A stretch of DNA of 64,000 bases, from positions 1 to 64,000 of the forward strand of contig JAGQYM010000016.1 in the NCBI GenBank assembly GCA_020436085.1. Reading direction: 5' to 3'. Of this stretch, positions 62,109-64,000 are shown one piece after another. The translations under genes and the position numbers were made by a program. The first letter of the stretch is position 1. Each line of letters starts with the position of its first letter. This DNA comes from Cyclobacteriaceae bacterium (lineage in GTDB: Bacteria > Bacteroidota > Bacteroidia > Cytophagales > Cyclobacteriaceae). The notes under the pieces were generated by a model. That model saw only the letters and a program-made list of their open reading frames with translations. It made no database searches and had not been told where the DNA came from.

Positions 62109-63260
62109 ATGAACGACTACCAAAAGCCCGGTGTGAGGTTTCATGCCCTCGATGCCCTACGAGCAACCATGATGCTGCTCGGTCTTGTACTCCATTCGGC
62201 TGAGTCCTACAACATGGGAGAGGACGATATCTGGCCTCGCGATCCTCATGCAACTGACATCATGCTCAACTACCTCAACACGCTGATCCATGTATTTCGA
62301 ATGCCGATCTTCTTTTTAGTCGCTGGCTTCTTTGCGGCAATGTTATTTTATCAGCGTGGACCGGGGGCCATGATTGACAACAGGTTCAAAAGGATAGTTA
62401 TTCCATTTGTTTTGTTCCTGTTGATTCTTCACCCATTTATTCTACTGGCTATCCGGTTCACAACCTCTGCATTCAATACTTCGTTGTCTTCATTTTCTAC
62501 GGAGCTTACAATTTTGCCTGGACAGACTTATCACCTCTGGTTCCTGTACTATCTGGCATTGGTAACAGGGTTCAGCTTTTTATTGGCCTCGGCTATACGC
62601 AAGCTGAAGTTTAACAAAGCATCTGTCGATCGTGCATTTCAAAGGCTATTTGGAAAACAAGCGTTGGCCATACTTATACTGAGCCTCTTTCTATTCATCA
62701 TTATGCTATATCGGTGGGATTATGGTGTGCCGACACCGCTCAGCTTCACGCCTAAGGTTGGAGCATTCGCTCACTTTCTCCTGTTTTATCTGGTAGGATG
62801 GATGCTCTATCGGTCAAGGCAATTGATCCCCGGAATGAAGCGATGGGGGGTAGCTTACTTAATCCTCGGACTTATCGCATTCACGGTCACCTTCAGGTAT
62901 GATGCCGTTATCGGAGATGTTGCTGTTGGTGTTTTGCGTGCCGTTGTTACCTGGCTATTTGTGATTGGCTTTATCGGCACGTTTGTGAGTTATGCGGACA
63001 ATTATTCCCAAAGATCAAGATATCTTTCAGATGCATCTTACTGGATGTACCTGATTCACTTGCCACTGACGCTTTTTGTACCTGGGTTGATGGCAGGGTT
63101 TGCGTTACCGGCAGTTGTCAAGTTCCTGATAACCCTAATGGTAACATTCGCGATTTGTCTGGTGTCCTATCATTTCCTGGTCCGATCTACGTTTGTGGGA
63201 CAATTCCTAAACGGACGAAAATACATCAGCAAAAACCAACTCGGAACCTCAGAATTATGA
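62109..63260 (+). CDS. Acyltransferase-3-family membrane protein (OpgC-like)
   Basis: The protein has 383 residues and about ten transmembrane helices. The start is typical of the family: FHALDALRATMMLLGLVLHSAESY, then FRMPIFFLVAGFFAAMLFYQRG with an Arg-Met-Pro-Ile-Phe-Phe signature. These enzymes O-acylate sugars of surface glycans or osmoregulated glucans using acyl-CoA; the substrate is unknown. Its stop overlaps the ATG of the next gene as ATGA at 63257-63260, so the two are translationally coupled. Confidence 0.88.
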   Translation: MNDYQKPGVRFHALDALRATMMLLGLVLHSAESYNMGEDDIWPRDPHATDIMLNYLNTLIHVFRMPIFFLVAGFFAAMLFYQRGPGAMIDNRFKRIVIPFVLFLLILHPFILLAIRFTTSAFNTSLSSFSTELTILPGQTYHLWFLYYLALVTGFSFLLASAIRKLKFNKASVDRAFQRLFGKQALAILILSLFLFIIMLYRWDYGVPTPLSFTPKVGAFAHFLLFYLVGWMLYRSRQLIPGMKRWGVAYLILGLIAFTVTFRYDAVIGDVAVGVLRAVVTWLFVIGFIGTFVSYADNYSQRSRYLSDASYWMYLIHLPLTLFVPGLMAGFALPAVVKFLITLMVTFAICLVSYHFLVRSTFVGQFLNGRKYISKNQLGTSEL

Positions 63261-64000
63261 AGCCACTTCAGACAATAACCATTTTTGCAATAGCCGTGCT
63301 CTCGCAAGCTCTGGCCACTGCACAGTCACTTGAGTTTTCAGGACAGGTCATCGATAGTGAGACCAATGAACCCATCCCGTTTGCCCATCTGGCTTTAGTT
63401 GGATCACACACCGGCACAAGCAGCAATCAAAATGGGCATTACAGCTTGAAGATTGATAAACGTGGCGATCTCAAAATTCAAGTATCATCTATTGGATACA
63501 ACACGTTAATCATCTCTTTAAAGCCGGACAACAGAATTCTGAATATCTTGCTCGAGCCAGCCGTTGTGCAACTGGAGTCTATAATAATTAATGCTATCCC
63601 AGAATCTCCCCGCGACATTGTAGAGAAAGCTGTGAAACAAATCCCTCTTAACTATCCGATTGAGCCTTACTTTTTAACGGGATACTATAAGGAATCTGAA
63701 AACACCGAAGGCAACCCAATTTACATTGCTGAAGCAGTCGTGCAGGCAGCGATACCGAAAGCCGATTCTGAAGACGAAATGACCATTAGACTTCTGAAGA
63801 GTCGAAAGTCCGTATTTCGCAAGGACATTGCATTTAAGAATAAACTGACACCTGGCGGTTTCTACATACTGATAGAATCGTCTATCGTTGACCCGATTGA
63901 TCCTATGGTCATCAAAAGAATGAAGCATTATACGTTTTCTAAAATTGGCTTTACCAAATTTCAGGGTAGAGATATGATAGTGATTGGCTTCACCGATGGG
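63257..64000 (+). CDS. CarboxypepD_reg-like exported protein (3' end outside window)
   Basis: The frame starts at ATG 63257 and is open to the window end, so only the first 248 codons are seen. A signal peptide (MKPLQTITIFAIAVLSQALATAQ) is followed by a CarboxypepD_reg-like beta sandwich at about 27-105 (FSGQVIDSETNEPIPFAHLAL, GTSSNQNGHYSLKI, IQVSSIGYNTL). The next part (about 112-248) has a DIVEKAVKQIPLNYP and YFLTGYYKES sequence resembling proteins annotated as DUF5686 or related outer-membrane families. The true C-terminus, possibly a barrel, lies beyond the window. It is coupled to the acyltransferase gene. Confidence 0.8.
   Translation, partial: MKPLQTITIFAIAVLSQALATAQSLEFSGQVIDSETNEPIPFAHLALVGSHTGTSSNQNGHYSLKIDKRGDLKIQVSSIGYNTLIISLKPDNRILNILLEPAVVQLESIIINAIPESPRDIVEKAVKQIPLNYPIEPYFLTGYYKESENTEGNPIYIAEAVVQAAIPKADSEDEMTIRLLKSRKSVFRKDIAFKNKLTPGGFYILIESSIVDPIDPMVIKRMKHYTFSKIGFTKFQGRDMIVIGFTDG

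Noticed and set aside
1..64000. tRNA, rRNA, insertion sequence or prophage
   Set aside because: No cloverleaf-like segments, transposase or integrase motifs, terminal inverted repeats or phage genes were seen in the gaps or frames.

Overview
The window looks like chromosomal DNA of a Bacteroidota bacterium, most likely of the Cytophagales. The evidence is: an exported multi-HYR protein ending in a type B type IX secretion (T9SS) C-terminal domain next to a PorP/SprF partner; PD40/TPR, FISUMP, LVIVD, CRTAC1, tricorn-type and DUF1080 families; LytTR two-component genes; candidate promoters of the Bacteroidota form TAnnTTTG; and no convincing Shine-Dalgarno sequences. I see no rRNA, tRNA, insertion sequence, prophage or CRISPR. 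The window is ordinary core and accessory chromosome, dense in exported proteins. Only the first gene (cut at its 5' end) and the last (cut at its 3' end) are partial.

Layout. 1-3632: the tail of a Bcr/CflA-like MFS exporter, a terminator, a sterol-desaturase-family hydroxylase and an exported serine hydrolase. 3661-6132 (minus): a three-gene operon of a Tat-exported DsrE-like protein, an outer-membrane-type protein and a diheme TsdA-like cytochrome, with a direct-repeat leader. 6319-7962: an ABC-F ATPase. 8155-14410: a four-gene T9SS operon (HYR adhesin, SprF-like, TPR/PD40 protein, hybrid-looking sensor kinase). 14494-16410: dienelactone hydrolase and topoisomerase IB. 16417-22766 (minus): an orphan FtsX/MacB permease, a catalytic-domain-less tandem GH2-type jelly-roll protein, a small exported protein and an OmpR-type two-component system. 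22953-32424: a BNR-repeat protein, a FISUMP protein, a LytS/LytTR pair, a DUF1579-like protein and pyruvate phosphate dikinase.

32421-45839: lipoproteins (YD-like, LVIVD), an S9 peptidase, a lipocalin-like lipoprotein with a DUF3750 protein, small membrane proteins, a zinc-less MDR oxidoreductase, a hemerythrin/cytochrome operon divergent from an AraC regulator, a HAD phosphatase, a small protein behind an operator-like palindrome, a DoxX-like protein and a DUF1080 protein. 45860-64000: an AraC regulator with an N-terminal Cys/His cluster, divergent from an exported DJ-1/PfpI protein; Tat-ankyrin; CRTAC1; tricorn-like S41 protease; penicillin acylase; a class III cyclase; a Crp/Fnr-SnoaL-DoxX cluster; an exported formylglycine-generating-enzyme homologue; an exported Xaa-Pro aminopeptidase; a 535-bp degenerate repeat array; an acyltransferase; and a CarboxypepD_reg-like protein that runs off the end.

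Taken together the genes describe a cell that invests in surface adhesion/secretion, extracytoplasmic peptide and polymer degradation, and several redox or stress sensing circuits. The most unusual non-coding element is the 21/22-bp degenerate tandem array at 61383-61917. The most coherent candidate for an under-described protein system is the T9SS-substrate/SprF/TPR-PD40/histidine-kinase operon.
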